This document shows, one piece after another, positions 10,453 through 19,632 of a DNA stretch of 64,000 bases. A model generated the notes under the pieces. That model ran no database searches. It saw only the letters and a list, made by a program, of their open reading frames with translations, and was not told the DNA's origin. The stretch covers positions 486,653 to 550,652 of the forward strand of contig DISB01000018.1 of assembly GCA_002421685.1 (NCBI GenBank), written 5' to 3'. The DNA comes from Bacteroidetes bacterium UBA6221. Lineage in GTDB: Bacteria; Bacteroidota; Bacteroidia; Chitinophagales; Chitinophagaceae. Numbering within the stretch: position 1 is the first letter of the stretch; the number at the start of each line of letters is the position of its first letter. The translations under genes and the position numbers were made by a program.

Positions 10453-10490
10453 GCAACGCTTCTGTAACCGCAGAGGCGTTGCATTTTTTT
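10453..10490 (+). terminator. Rho-independent terminator after the PorV-family gene
   Basis: GCAACGC...GCGTTGC arms, extended by TTCTG/CAGAG with one wobble pair (10453-10464 and 10471-10482), are followed by A and seven T (10484-10490). The hairpin ends 22 bp before the greA start. A TAACTTTA element just upstream could be a greA promoter, in which case the hairpin would sit in the greA leader. Confidence 0.8.
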
Positions 10491-10511
10491 CAAATCCTAA
10501 ACAATAAGAAC

Positions 10512-10985
10512 ATGTCAGGATTAAACTATGTAACACAGGCTACCTTAGACCAGATGAAGGAGGAGCTGAGCAAACTGAAGACAGTGGGTAGGGCCGAAAT
10601 AGCCAGGGCAATAGCTGAAGCCAGGGAAAAAGGTGATTTGAAAGAAAATGCCGAATATGATGCCGCCAAAGAGGCGCAGGGCTACCACGAGGCCAAAATA
10701 GCAAAACTGGAAGCTGCCGTAGCGTCTGCCCGCATCATTGATGCCAAAGACCTGGATTTAAGCAAAGTATCTATATTGTGCAGGGTGTCTGTGTTGAATA
10801 TGACAACAAATAAACCCATGCAGTACCAGATAGTATCGGAGCAGGAAGCTGACCTGAAAGAAAAGAAAATATCGGTAACTTCACCCATTGGCAAGGGGCT
10901 GCTGGGCAAAGGTAAAGGGGATATAGTGGAAATAAATACGCCCGGCGGAATATTGAAACTGAAAATAGAAGATATAACCGTATAG
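10512..10985 (+). CDS. greA: Transcription elongation factor GreA
   Basis: 157 residues from ATG 10512, the usual GreA length. GreA stimulates the intrinsic transcript cleavage of backtracked RNA polymerase. The N-terminal coiled coil includes TQATLDQMKEELSKLK and the acidic tip motif EAREKGDLKENAEYDAAKE. The C-terminal FKBP-like domain has ISVTSPIGKGLLGKGKGD. The frame opens at a TTG at 10479 inside the terminator hairpin, so the ATG is preferred. The HIT gene follows after 2 bp, suggesting co-transcription. Confidence 0.96.
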   Translation: MSGLNYVTQATLDQMKEELSKLKTVGRAEIARAIAEAREKGDLKENAEYDAAKEAQGYHEAKIAKLEAAVASARIIDAKDLDLSKVSILCRVSVLNMTTNKPMQYQIVSEQEADLKEKKISVTSPIGKGLLGKGKGDIVEINTPGGILKLKIEDITV

Positions 10986-10987
10986 AT

Positions 10988-11380
10988 ATGGCCGGTATTT
11001 TTTCAAAGATTATTGCAGGGGAAATACCTTCTTATAAGATTGCTGAGAACGAAAACTTCTATGCATTCCTGGATATTTTTCCGCTGGTAAGAGGGCACGT
11101 ATTAGTGATACCAAAAAAAGAGATTGACAAAATATTCGACGTTGACGACAGCTTGCTGGCTGAATGGCTTGTGTTCGCCAAGCCCATCGGTAAAGCAATA
11201 GAAAAGGCGTTTGATTGCAATCGTTGCGGGATAAGTGTTGTTGGCCTGGAAGTGCCTCACGCGCATATGCACCTGGTGCCTATTAGTACCTCTGACGATC
11301 TGAATTTTACCCGGCCCAAATTGAAATTGGGAGAAGAGGAAATGAAGGAGATACAGCAGAAAATACTGGCGAATCTATAG
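10988..11380 (+). CDS. HIT family protein (histidine-triad nucleotide hydrolase)
   Basis: 130 residues, full length for a branch-I HIT protein. Members hydrolyse nucleoside phosphoramidates or other AMP conjugates. Visible motifs are FSKIIAGEIPSYKI at the N terminus, FPLVRGHVLVIPKKE, and the triad VPHAHMHLVPI, in which the three alternating His form the nucleotide-binding and catalytic site. The start codon is 2 bp after the greA stop. Convergent with the monooxygenase gene, with a 1-bp gap. Confidence 0.93.
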   Translation: MAGIFSKIIAGEIPSYKIAENENFYAFLDIFPLVRGHVLVIPKKEIDKIFDVDDSLLAEWLVFAKPIGKAIEKAFDCNRCGISVVGLEVPHAHMHLVPISTSDDLNFTRPKLKLGEEEMKEIQQKILANL

Positions 11381-11381
11381 G

Positions 11382-11684
11382 TTATTCCGGCAATACAACC
11401 ATTTTCCGTTCCACGCTCCATGCTTGCGGCCGATCCGCGAACAATGCCTTGGTGTGCGCCCACGTGTCTTTGAACAATTCGGAAAAGCGGTAGTGGTCCA
11501 GGTGTTGCTCACTGTCCCAAAAACTGTAAGTAAAAAACACATTATTCCTGCCGGTTTCCTGCCACAGTTCCAGGTGTTGGCAACCGTCAAATGTTCTAAT
11601 CAATTTTTTCCGGTCGTCAAACAGGGCCAGGAAATTATCTACCTCATCTTCCCTGAAGGTCATCTTTACTATCCGTACTATCAT
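11382..11684 (-). CDS. Antibiotic biosynthesis monooxygenase (ABM) family protein
   Basis: 100 residues, typical of the small ABM/quinol-monooxygenase fold, a dimeric ferredoxin-like barrel. Characteristic features are the N-terminal strand MIVRIVKMTF, the helix FLALFDDRKKLIRTFDGCQ, the strand HLELWQETGRNNVFFTYSFW, and the helix EQHLDHYRFSELFKDTW. Substrate unknown. The start overlaps the stop of the upstream SAM hydroxide adenosyltransferase gene by 4 bp, so the two form an operon. Confidence 0.85.
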   Translation of the reverse strand: MIVRIVKMTFREDEVDNFLALFDDRKKLIRTFDGCQHLELWQETGRNNVFFTYSFWDSEQHLDHYRFSELFKDTWAHTKALFADRPQAWSVERKMVVLPE

Positions 11685-12472
11685 TCAAAATTTATTTTTA
11701 TGGTGGTATACATCAGTTGCTCGGGGCGTTTTATTTTCAATGCGAATAATTCAGCCGCATTTCCCCTGTTAATGGCTATTTCCATATAACCGGCGCTATT
11801 GAACCTGCAAAGTTTTTCAAACCTGTTGACAGAGTTGTAATGATTGCTGATCGTTCTTACCTCTTCGCGTATAAAGCTCACGGAGAAGGACCTGCCGGCA
11901 GCTGTGGCCTCAAATTCATCCTTTGTTATGTTCAGCACCACGTTACCGAAATGGTCGATATGTATCACATGCCCTTCCATGGAACCTGACGTAATAAATG
12001 GCTTAAACTGGCCTGCCGCGTTTTGCATTTCACATGGCTCGAAGCCGGTATTTTCAATAGGAGTGTTTTGTAATATTTCTATGGCATCTGCTGCAGCTTT
12101 TACCCAAGCGCGCAGGCCGCCTGCATCGTTCATGGTGTAGCAGAGGCGCGTTGTCATCTCCTTCTGCGGAAAGGCAAGTGGTAACACTCCGTTATCGGGA
12201 GCCAGGATATAACTTTCACCTATTTTAGCAAGTACCAATTTAGGCTGTGCATCATAGTAAATATCAAACAGCACTATGTGAAATGAGCCCTGCGGAAAAT
12301 CTTTGAAAGATGAGCCAAGCAGGTAGGCAGCCTGCTGCAGGTAATAGGGATATATATTATGCGTAACGTCTATTATCTGCATTGCCGGCAACTGCTGTAG
12401 CAATATGCTTTTGGTTTTGGCAACCCCGGTATCGTAATGCCCTAGGTCTGATAATAATGCGATGAAACCCAT
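11681..12472 (-). CDS. SAM hydroxide adenosyltransferase (DUF62 / chlorinase-fluorinase family)
   Basis: 263 residues. The family uses water, or a halide in rare members, to displace methionine from S-adenosylmethionine. Motifs are the N-terminal LLSDLGHYDTGVAKTKSIL (family TDFG...D), IIDVTHNI, the nucleoside-binding APDNGVLPLAF, and HIDHFGNVVLNITKDEF in the C-terminal beta-barrel. Most bacterial members are hydroxide transferases and I infer that here. It is the first gene of a two-gene operon with the ABM protein. Confidence 0.9.
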   Translation of the reverse strand: MGFIALLSDLGHYDTGVAKTKSILLQQLPAMQIIDVTHNIYPYYLQQAAYLLGSSFKDFPQGSFHIVLFDIYYDAQPKLVLAKIGESYILAPDNGVLPLAFPQKEMTTRLCYTMNDAGGLRAWVKAAADAIEILQNTPIENTGFEPCEMQNAAGQFKPFITSGSMEGHVIHIDHFGNVVLNITKDEFEATAAGRSFSVSFIREEVRTISNHYNSVNRFEKLCRFNSAGYMEIAINRGNAAELFALKIKRPEQLMYTTIKINFE

Positions 12473-12602
12473 GTCTGAACAAAAGTAAGGGGTTGCAGGC
12501 TATTACTCAATAGCGCATATACATTCAGACCGATAATATTTTGCAGTAAAGTGCGTTATTATTTTATCCTGTAATAAATTATTTAGTAATCTTGTTGTGC
12601 TG

Positions 12603-14039
12603 ATGAAAAAGGACCTGGCATATTTATTATTAGTCTCAACATTTCTTGCCGTGGTGGTTACAGGCTGCCGCAAGGAGAGATTCCTGGATACAGGCGGCGA
12701 ACTGCGTTTTTCGCTGGACACGCTCACCTTCGATACGGTTTTTACATCTTTAGGTAGCTTCACTGCCTCGGTGAAAATATACAATCCCCAAAACCAACCG
12801 GTAAAGTTAAGTTCCGTACGGCTGGATGGCGGCGACGAGTCTCAGTTTAATATCAATGTTAACGGGCATAAGGGAAATTTTGTAAAAGATATTGAGATAG
12901 CCCCGAAAGACAGCATCTATGTTTTTGCTACAGTGAACATAGACCCGAGGCCGAACGATATAAAGCCGTTTGTTGTTCAGGACAGGCTGATAGCTACATT
13001 GAATGGTAAAGAATATACGCTACCTTTTCTCGCATTCGGACAGAATGCCTATTACCTGGTAGATAGCCTGATAACCTCAGACCAGGTATGGAATACAGAT
13101 AAACCTTACGTTATCATTCATAACGCAGCCATAGACGAAAATGTAACTGTGACCATACCCGCCGGCTGCAGGATATATGTACACGGAGATTCACGATTGT
13201 TGGTGCTTGGGAAACTGCTGGTGAATGGAACAAAGCAAGACAGTGTCGTCTTCCAGGGCGACAGGCTGGACAGAAAATATTTTGGTAATGAAGGCTATCC
13301 CGGTGAGTGGGGTGGAATATATTTTTTCCCCCAGAGTAGCGGCAGCATTATCAATTACGCTGTAATAAAAAACGTCGGCAATAGTACGAGATTAGGCGAA
13401 GGGGTGTTTACACCGGCTGCGATACAACTGAATTATGATACCATAAAACCTGATGAAGCACAATTAACGCTTAGAAATACCATCATCGAAAATTCCATTG
13501 GCCATGGGATACTTTCGTTTTATGGTTCGTTGATTATGGAAAATTGCCTGATCAACACATGCGGCGCCTCATGCCTTGCTGCAGTTCAGGGAGGGTTTTA
13601 TCTTATTGACAACTGTACTTTTGTCACCTACGGTACCGGTAAGGTTAGCCATGTAGATAACCCTGTCATGGGTCTTTTGAATTATTTCAAAGTGAGTGAA
13701 ACTTCTTATTTGGGGGGGGCACTACAGGTGCTTATGCGTAATAGTGTCGTTTGGGGCTCACTCGAAACAGAGTTTATAACAGATGGTGCCGAAGGAATTC
13801 CCTTTGAAGTAACCCTGGAAAACTGCCTGGTGAAAAACAAGGACGGCATGCCACAGGGAGTCACTGCGACCAACTGCAAGGTAAACGAAGAACCAAAATT
13901 TAAGAATTATACAAACTGGGATTATCACCCCTCTGAAGGTTCGCCATTAATTAACGGCGGTAAAGATATCGGCCTGATTACCGACCTGGACGGAAAGGCT
14001 CGCGATAACCAGCCCGATATAGGTTGCTACGAGTACTAG
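12603..14039 (+). CDS. Lipoprotein with right-handed beta-helix, choice-of-anchor Q type
   Basis: 478 residues from ATG 12603 (the frame opens at GTG 12597). The lipoprotein signal is KKDLAYLLLVSTFLAVVVTGC, with the acylated Cys inside TGC. The middle contains repetitive beta-helix segments: VTIPAGCRIYVHGDSRLLVLGKL, NTIIENSIGHGILSF, MENCLINTCGAS, FYLIDNCTF. The C terminus SPLINGGKDIG...NQPDIGCYEY is the choice-of-anchor-Q ending known from Bacteroidota surface proteins. The role is unknown; it could be polysaccharide-related or structural at the outer membrane. Confidence 0.8.
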   Translation: MKKDLAYLLLVSTFLAVVVTGCRKERFLDTGGELRFSLDTLTFDTVFTSLGSFTASVKIYNPQNQPVKLSSVRLDGGDESQFNINVNGHKGNFVKDIEIAPKDSIYVFATVNIDPRPNDIKPFVVQDRLIATLNGKEYTLPFLAFGQNAYYLVDSLITSDQVWNTDKPYVIIHNAAIDENVTVTIPAGCRIYVHGDSRLLVLGKLLVNGTKQDSVVFQGDRLDRKYFGNEGYPGEWGGIYFFPQSSGSIINYAVIKNVGNSTRLGEGVFTPAAIQLNYDTIKPDEAQLTLRNTIIENSIGHGILSFYGSLIMENCLINTCGASCLAAVQGGFYLIDNCTFVTYGTGKVSHVDNPVMGLLNYFKVSETSYLGGALQVLMRNSVVWGSLETEFITDGAEGIPFEVTLENCLVKNKDGMPQGVTATNCKVNEEPKFKNYTNWDYHPSEGSPLINGGKDIGLITDLDGKARDNQPDIGCYEY

Positions 14040-14047
14040 AAAAATTA

Positions 14048-14079
14048 AAATGGGATCAACCTGTTGGTCAATCCCATTT
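14048..14079. terminator. Bidirectional hairpin between convergent genes
   Basis: Arms AAATGGGAT (14048-14056) and ATCCCATTT (14071-14079), with an inner ACC/GGT pair. It lies between the beta-helix lipoprotein stop (14039) and the sigma factor stop (14107). The flanking A and T stretches allow it to work in both directions. Confidence 0.65.
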
Positions 14080-14106
14080 CTCCTGTTCTCTGCTGTCCGG
14101 TTTGCT

Positions 14107-14604
14107 CTACCTGTCCAGTTTTGAAACAAGTATCTTTCTTGCGAAGTGTATCCGGCTTTTTATTGTGCCCAGCGGCTCATCCAATATTTCAGCGATATCC
14201 TGGTATTTGTAGCCCATATAATATAGCTCGAAACACTGGCGGAAAGTATGGGGTAATGCATCTACTTCTTTTTTTATCTCCTGCATCCGTACATTGTTCC
14301 ATCCCTCGTTACGGGCTTTCTTATCAACACTATACATTACTATATCTTCCGGCACAGAACTGCTTACCTTGGTAAATCGCTTATTTTTCCTGTAATTGTT
14401 GATGAATATATTGCGCATGATAGTATATAACCATGCTTTCAGGTTAGTACCTATCTTATACTTATTCCTGTTCATCAATGCCCTCACCATAGTTTCCTGG
14501 AACAGATCCTGCGCTTCCTCTAAATCGTGTGTGAGAGAGTGCGCATAAGGCTTCAGAAAATCACTTTGTGTGGCAATCGCGTTGTTGAAATCTGTAGTAG
14601 TCAT
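14107..14604 (-). CDS. ECF-type RNA polymerase sigma factor
   Basis: 165 residues, the size of an ECF sigma factor. Region 2 contains SLTHDLEEAQDLFQETMVRAL, then KAWLYTIMRNIFINNYRK. Region 4 is DALPHTFRQCFELYYMGYKYQDIAEILDEPLGTIKSRI, an HTH that would bind the -35 element. No anti-sigma gene is adjacent, so it may be controlled at transcription or by a distant partner. The ATG lies in an AT-rich region, and TATCTTTT about 25 bp upstream resembles a Bacteroidota -7 element. Confidence 0.93.
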   Translation of the reverse strand: MTTTDFNNAIATQSDFLKPYAHSLTHDLEEAQDLFQETMVRALMNRNKYKIGTNLKAWLYTIMRNIFINNYRKNKRFTKVSSSVPEDIVMYSVDKKARNEGWNNVRMQEIKKEVDALPHTFRQCFELYYMGYKYQDIAEILDEPLGTIKSRIHFARKILVSKLDR

Positions 14605-14996
14605 ATTGTCGAGCTTTTCTTATACTATTTAAAAGATAATGCCAACGTAACATGACAGGTTCTGGCACCCAAAAAATAAGGCTGTGCTTTTTAAGTTATT
14701 GTAAATCAATATCTTATGCCAGATTCATTAAAAGCTAAGAACATTTGGAAAAGAATGAAAAATCGGATTGCAGCACCGTTCATTATGCTGTAAATCAATG
14801 CGTTACAATTGCTACTGAATAATATGTTAAATCAGCAGCCAATGGGAATATATACAACACAAATGATAGCCGATTGTTCGCTTATGTGGGGTATTTTGGG
14901 GAATTTTTTCTATAAAATTCACACATATCGGTAATGGGGATATTTGTACTAAATTGAGATGTATAAATCTATGTTTAAAGGCCGAATGAATTCTCC
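14605..14996. other. Intergenic region without a recognisable gene
   Basis: About 390 bp between the sigma factor start and the DEAD-box helicase stop, both on the minus strand. It must hold the sigma factor promoter. I see no ORF with a credible start, no strong hairpin and no known RNA motif. Confidence 0.5.
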
Positions 14997-16232
14997 TTAT
15001 TTTTTCTTTTTCGCCTTTCTCCCTTTGGTTTTTTGGTCTTCCTCCAGTAGTTGTTGCCAATTGGTATGAGGTATATCCTGCGAAAGCGCTATTGTTTCGT
15101 TATAGTCGGACGGATTGATGTGCATCTCAGCTATTTCTTTCCCTATGAACTGTGTAATTTCTTCCAGCATAGGTTTTTCTTCGCTACTGCAAAATGAAAC
15201 AGCATGCCCTTTATTTACGCCACGTCCCGTACGGCCTATACGATGGACGTAGTTTTCGGCTACATCAGGCAGATCGTAGTTCACCACGTAATCTACATCC
15301 GGTATATCTATACCTCTTGCGTTTACATCGGTCGTTATCAGCACTTTAATATTGCCTTTTTTAAACCGCGCCATTACCGCCAGTCTGTCACCCTGTTCTT
15401 TTCCGCCATGCATTATCAGTGTCTCTATACCCACGCGCGCCATAGCTGCCGCTATACGTTCGGCACGCACTTTGGTACGAACAAATACCAATATTTTCTT
15501 TTCCGGGAATTCCCTCACCAGCCTTTCCAGGAAAAAACGCTTGTCGTCCATTTCCACATAGGCTACAGAGTGGGTTATATTTTTAGAAATGGGGTCTTTG
15601 GGTGATATCTGTATGCGTATAGGATTGTTTACAACGCTGTAAGCCAGGTCTTTTATATCCTTATTGATGGTGGCGGAGAAAAACAAGGTCTGGTGTTTGG
15701 GTGGCAGGTGTTTCAGCACATCGCGGATGTCTTTGATAAACCCAAGGGCCAGCATATGGTCAGCTTCGTCTAATATGAGTATATCTACCTTGGCCAGGTC
15801 CAGGTGTTTCTGGTTGATGAGGTCGAACATGCGACCGGGAGTGGCTACAAGCACATCTATGCCCTTATCCAGCTTTTTTATTTGCGCTTCCTGCTCCACG
15901 CCTCCATATAGCCCCAGTATCTGTAGTCTTGTGTGTTTGCCTATTTGTTTAAATACATCGGCTATCTGAATTGCCAGTTCTCGGGTAGGTACCATCACCA
16001 GACAGCTTACCCGTCCCTTGGTTTTGTTGGGCCCCCGCATCTGCAGCCTGTGCAGCACCGGTATGGCGAAAGCCGCAGTTTTGCCGGTGCCGGTTTGGGC
16101 AATGGCCATTACATCATCCCTTTTCAGTATGGAGGGTATGGCCTTAAACTGTATATCGGTTGGTCGCCTGAAATTCAGTTCCGCCAGGCTGCGTTTTATT
16201 TCCGCCGATATATTATAGTCTTCAAATTTCAT
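14997..16232 (-). CDS. DEAD-box RNA helicase (RhlE-like)
   Basis: 411 residues. ATP-dependent RNA unwinding enzyme. Motifs in order: the Q motif FRRPTDIQFKAIPSI, Walker A AQTGTGKT, PTRELAIQ, LVATPGRM, the DEAD box ILDEADHM, SAT in FFSATINK, VLITTDVNARGIDIPDVDYV, and the arginine-finger motif HRIGRTGR. The basic tail KTKGRKAKKKK probably binds RNA. The start codon lies 3 bp after the lon stop, so it is co-transcribed with lon, a pairing that suggests cold or stress-related regulation. Confidence 0.94.
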   Translation of the reverse strand: MKFEDYNISAEIKRSLAELNFRRPTDIQFKAIPSILKRDDVMAIAQTGTGKTAAFAIPVLHRLQMRGPNKTKGRVSCLVMVPTRELAIQIADVFKQIGKHTRLQILGLYGGVEQEAQIKKLDKGIDVLVATPGRMFDLINQKHLDLAKVDILILDEADHMLALGFIKDIRDVLKHLPPKHQTLFFSATINKDIKDLAYSVVNNPIRIQISPKDPISKNITHSVAYVEMDDKRFFLERLVREFPEKKILVFVRTKVRAERIAAAMARVGIETLIMHGGKEQGDRLAVMARFKKGNIKVLITTDVNARGIDIPDVDYVVNYDLPDVAENYVHRIGRTGRGVNKGHAVSFCSSEEKPMLEEITQFIGKEIAEMHINPSDYNETIALSQDIPHTNWQQLLEEDQKTKGRKAKKKK

Positions 16233-16235
16233 GTG

Positions 16236-18662
16236 CTAACGTTTCAGCAATGCCAGTTCCAGCACTTCCTTCATTTCTGAAACATAGTGGAAATTCAGCC
16301 CTTTGATATATGCCTTATTTATTTCCTCCACGTCCTTTCGATTTTGTGCGCAGAGGATTATTTCTTTTATACCGGCGCGCTTTGCAGCCAGGATCTTTTC
16401 TTTAATGCCGCCAACGGGTAACACTTGGCCGCGCAGGGTTATTTCGCCCGTCATGGCCAGGTACGACCTTAATTTACGGCCTGTATATGCCGATGCCAAT
16501 GCGCTGAGCATGGTAATACCGGCGCTCGGTCCGTCTTTGGGCACTGCTCCTTCCGGCACATGTATGTGCAGGTTTTTCTTGTCAAACAACTCGGGGTCTA
16601 TATTGTATTCGGCAGCATGCGCCTTCAGGTAGGAGAGTGCGGTAGATGCACTTTCCTTCATTACAGTACCCAGGTTTCCGGTCAGATCCAGTTTGCCGGT
16701 ACCTTTTGACAAAGCCGTTTCTATAAATAGGATATCGCCGCCCACGGCGGTCCATGCCAGCCCTACGGCCACACCTGCTGGATTGCCTTTCACATACAGG
16801 TCGTTGATGAACTTGGGTTTACCGAGCACCTCTTCTACCTGTCCTTCGCTCACTACCTCGGCCACTTTTTCGTCCATAGCTACTTTCCGGGCTATAGAGC
16901 GCATCATAGACGCCAGCTTGCGGTCAAATTCCCGCACACCCGATTCGCGGGTGTATTCCTGTATGATCTTGGCCAGCACTTTATCGCTGAATTTCAGTTT
17001 TTGCTTACTAAGGCCATGCAGTTCCTTCTGCTTTGGTATCAGGTGACGTTTGCCTATTTCTATTTTTTCTTCCAGCGAGTAGCCGGTGAGGTGAATTATC
17101 TCCAGCCTGTCGCGCAATGCGGGTTGTATGTCTGCCAGGTTATTAGCCGTGGCTATGAATAGTATTTTCGAAAGGTCGAATTCCAGTTCAAGGTAGTTAT
17201 CGTAAAACGAATTGTTCTGCTCTGGGTCCAATACCTCCAGCAGTGCCGAGCTGGGGTCGCCGCGGAAATCTTTCCCAACCTTATCTATCTCGTCAAGTAT
17301 AAAAACCGGGTTGGCCGATTTTGTTTTACGCAGCGATTGTATGATACGTCCCGGCATAGCGCCTATATACGTCTTACGGTGCCCGCGCAGTTCACTTTCA
17401 TCGTGCAGGCCGCCAAGGCTCAGGCGAACGTACTTCCTGTTAATTGAGTTGGCAATACTCTTGCCCAGCGATGTTTTACCAATACCGGGAGGGCCTACAA
17501 AGCATAGTATGGGAGACTTCATATCTCCCTTCAGCTTCAGCACTGCCAGGTATTCCAATATGCGGTCTTTTATGGTATCCATGCCGTAGTGGTCATGGTC
17601 CAATATCTTTTGCGCCTTTTTCAGGTCGTAGCTATCTTCCGTATATGTGCCCCAGGGCAGGTCCAGCATCAGGTCCAGGTGGTTGTATATCACAGAATAG
17701 TCGGGCGTAGACGGGTGCATGCGCTCCAGTTTCTCTATGTTCTTCCTGAACAGTTCTTTTGCGTCCTCTGTGAACTTTACACTTTCAGCGCGCTTCTGCA
17801 GGTCTTTTATCTCCCGGTCGTTGGGTTCGCCGCCTAGTTCTTCCCGTATGGACTTTAACTGCTGCTGCAGGAAGTATTCGCGTTGCTGCTTGTCTATATC
17901 CGCACGCGTTTTGTTGGTTATTTCATTTTTCAGCTCCAGCAACTGCAGTTCCGACTGTAACAGTTGCAACAACTTTTCGGCCCTGGTCTTTACATCATCT
18001 TCTTCCAGCAGCATTTGTTTCTCTACCAGTTTGGCCGATATGTTGGACGAAATAAAATGTATCAGGAACGATTGGTGCTCGATATTGCGCAGTACAATGC
18101 TGGTTTCATTAGGCAGGTTGGGCGATAGCTGTGCTATTTGCTCCGATTGGTCTTTCAACGATGATATGAGGGCATTGAACCCTGCATCGTCTTTAGGGAA
18201 ATGGTCTTCCATGTACTTTACCCTCGCTTTAAAATAAGGTTCGGTTTGGGTAAATTCTTCTACACGAAAGCGCATCCTGCCCATGATGAATATGGTCGTA
18301 TTACCATCGGGCATCTTTATTTGTTTCACAATTTTGGCTACCGTACCTGTATGGTATATCTCATCTGTGCCGGGGTCTTCCTTGTCACCGTCTTTCTGTG
18401 CCAGGACGCCTATCCATTTTCCGTCCAGTTGGGCCTGTGTTATTGCCTTCACCGATTTTTCCCTTGCTACGGTGATTGGTAAGACAACGTTTGGGAACAA
18501 TACTGTATTGCGCAGGGCTATTACAGGTATGTCCGTCGGAAGGTCTCCTTTTTCCTGTTCGTCCATCTCCTCCTCTCCCAGGGGCACGATAGGCATAAAT
18601 TCCATTTCATCTTCAGACGTATTGGCTAATATCATTTCAATCTTTGGCTTCATCGCGGACAT
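16236..18662 (-). CDS. lon: Endopeptidase La (ATP-dependent Lon protease)
   Basis: About 808 residues from ATG 18662; ATG 18653 is equally possible, and the frame runs to a TTG at 18719. It is a cytoplasmic AAA+ protease that degrades misfolded and regulatory proteins. The N-terminal LON substrate domain starts at LPTDIPVIALRNTVLFPNV. Next is a coiled coil (QQREYFLQQQLKSIREEL), then an AAA+ module with Walker A GPPGIGKTS, Walker B FILDEIDKV and sensor FIATANNL. The C-terminal protease domain has the catalytic Ser in PKDGPSAGITM and Lys in GGIKEKILAAKRAG. First gene of the lon-helicase operon. Confidence 0.97.
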   Translation of the reverse strand: MSAMKPKIEMILANTSEDEMEFMPIVPLGEEEMDEQEKGDLPTDIPVIALRNTVLFPNVVLPITVAREKSVKAITQAQLDGKWIGVLAQKDGDKEDPGTDEIYHTGTVAKIVKQIKMPDGNTTIFIMGRMRFRVEEFTQTEPYFKARVKYMEDHFPKDDAGFNALISSLKDQSEQIAQLSPNLPNETSIVLRNIEHQSFLIHFISSNISAKLVEKQMLLEEDDVKTRAEKLLQLLQSELQLLELKNEITNKTRADIDKQQREYFLQQQLKSIREELGGEPNDREIKDLQKRAESVKFTEDAKELFRKNIEKLERMHPSTPDYSVIYNHLDLMLDLPWGTYTEDSYDLKKAQKILDHDHYGMDTIKDRILEYLAVLKLKGDMKSPILCFVGPPGIGKTSLGKSIANSINRKYVRLSLGGLHDESELRGHRKTYIGAMPGRIIQSLRKTKSANPVFILDEIDKVGKDFRGDPSSALLEVLDPEQNNSFYDNYLELEFDLSKILFIATANNLADIQPALRDRLEIIHLTGYSLEEKIEIGKRHLIPKQKELHGLSKQKLKFSDKVLAKIIQEYTRESGVREFDRKLASMMRSIARKVAMDEKVAEVVSEGQVEEVLGKPKFINDLYVKGNPAGVAVGLAWTAVGGDILFIETALSKGTGKLDLTGNLGTVMKESASTALSYLKAHAAEYNIDPELFDKKNLHIHVPEGAVPKDGPSAGITMLSALASAYTGRKLRSYLAMTGEITLRGQVLPVGGIKEKILAAKRAGIKEIILCAQNRKDVEEINKAYIKGLNFHYVSEMKEVLELALLKR

Positions 18663-18798
18663 TTTGGCAATATTCCCTGCAATATACGTTTGAGCGGGAA
18701 TAAAAACTTTATTGGTCAATAGCTATGCCAAAGGCACAACAACTGTAATATTTGCAGTAGCTTGCAGCTTAATTATCTTTACTAAAAATATAAAGAAC

Positions 18799-19557
18799 AT
18801 GAGATTTCGCCGGATTTTTCTTTTGGCGCTCGCACAGGCGGCCATCATACCAGCATCTTTCGCACAAAACGAAGAAATAGTTTTCGCGCCCAAAAAGTTA
18901 TATTTCAGCAACAGCTTTGACGGGGCCATTATTACTACCGCTATTGACAAAGGTATTTTCCCTTTGAATAATGGTATGGCCACTACGGTAGGCACTCCCC
19001 GTTTTACGTATATACTTAATACAGGGTTCGACCTTAATTATGATTTCAGCCAGAATATTGGTGTATTCACCGGTTTGGGCATAAAGAATATCGGTTTTAT
19101 TGAGAAAATAACCGTTGCCGATAGTACCATTAAAAGGCGCGTATATGCCATAGGTTTGCCGCTGGGTATTAAGCTGGGTAATATGAAGAAGAAGAATTAT
19201 GCATTTATAGGCGGTGGCGTTGATTTTCCCTTCAACTATCGTGAAAAACGCTATGTAAGCAGGGGGGATAAAGAAAAATTCAACGAGTGGTTCAGCGACC
19301 GGACACCTTCTTACATGCCCTATGGTTTTGTAGGTGTGAGTTTCAAGCCGGGTATATATATAAAGCTGCAGTATTACCCTAATAATTTCATGAACCCCGC
19401 ATTTACTGAAACGGTTACTGTAAATGGAGTGGCTACCACCATAGCGCCGTATTCCCGCCACGATATTGAGTTGCTCATGTTTAGCATTGGCCTGGATATA
19501 CGTTATAGCAATAAAATGAAGATAAAAAAGAAGGAAGCCTCTGAGACAATGATGTAA
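18799..19557 (+). CDS. Outer-membrane beta-barrel protein
   Basis: 252 residues from ATG 18799; the frame extends upstream to 18712, but the signal peptide (RRIFLLALAQAAIIPASFAQ) fits only the later start. The mature part alternates short strands and turns typical of small OmpA/PorT-like barrels: NIGVFTGLGIKNIGFI, RVYAIGLPLGIKLGN, PYGFVGVSFKPGIYIKLQYYP, HDIELLMFSIGLDIRYS. No specific function can be assigned. It is divergent from lon and closed by a strong terminator. Confidence 0.78.
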   Translation: MRFRRIFLLALAQAAIIPASFAQNEEIVFAPKKLYFSNSFDGAIITTAIDKGIFPLNNGMATTVGTPRFTYILNTGFDLNYDFSQNIGVFTGLGIKNIGFIEKITVADSTIKRRVYAIGLPLGIKLGNMKKKNYAFIGGGVDFPFNYREKRYVSRGDKEKFNEWFSDRTPSYMPYGFVGVSFKPGIYIKLQYYPNNFMNPAFTETVTVNGVATTIAPYSRHDIELLMFSIGLDIRYSNKMKIKKKEASETMM

Positions 19558-19580
19558 ACGTAGGTGAAAAGTATAAAAAT

Positions 19581-19620
19581 AAGAACGGGCTTCATGACGA
19601 AGCCCGTTCTTATTTTTTTT
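19581..19620. terminator. Strong bidirectional Rho-independent terminator
   Basis: A perfect 13-bp stem: AAGAACGGGCTTC (19581-19593) and its complement (19599-19611) around the loop ATGAC, followed by A and eight T. On the other strand the stem is followed by TATTTTTATAC. It sits between the convergent barrel gene (stop 19557) and tlpA-like gene (stop 19633) and can serve both. Confidence 0.93.
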
Positions 19621-19632
19621 ATCGCAATGCCC

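Noticed and set aside
17719..18237. Plus-strand Ser/Cys-rich ORF of 172 residues
   Set aside because: A shadow of lon; the composition is typical of an antisense frame.
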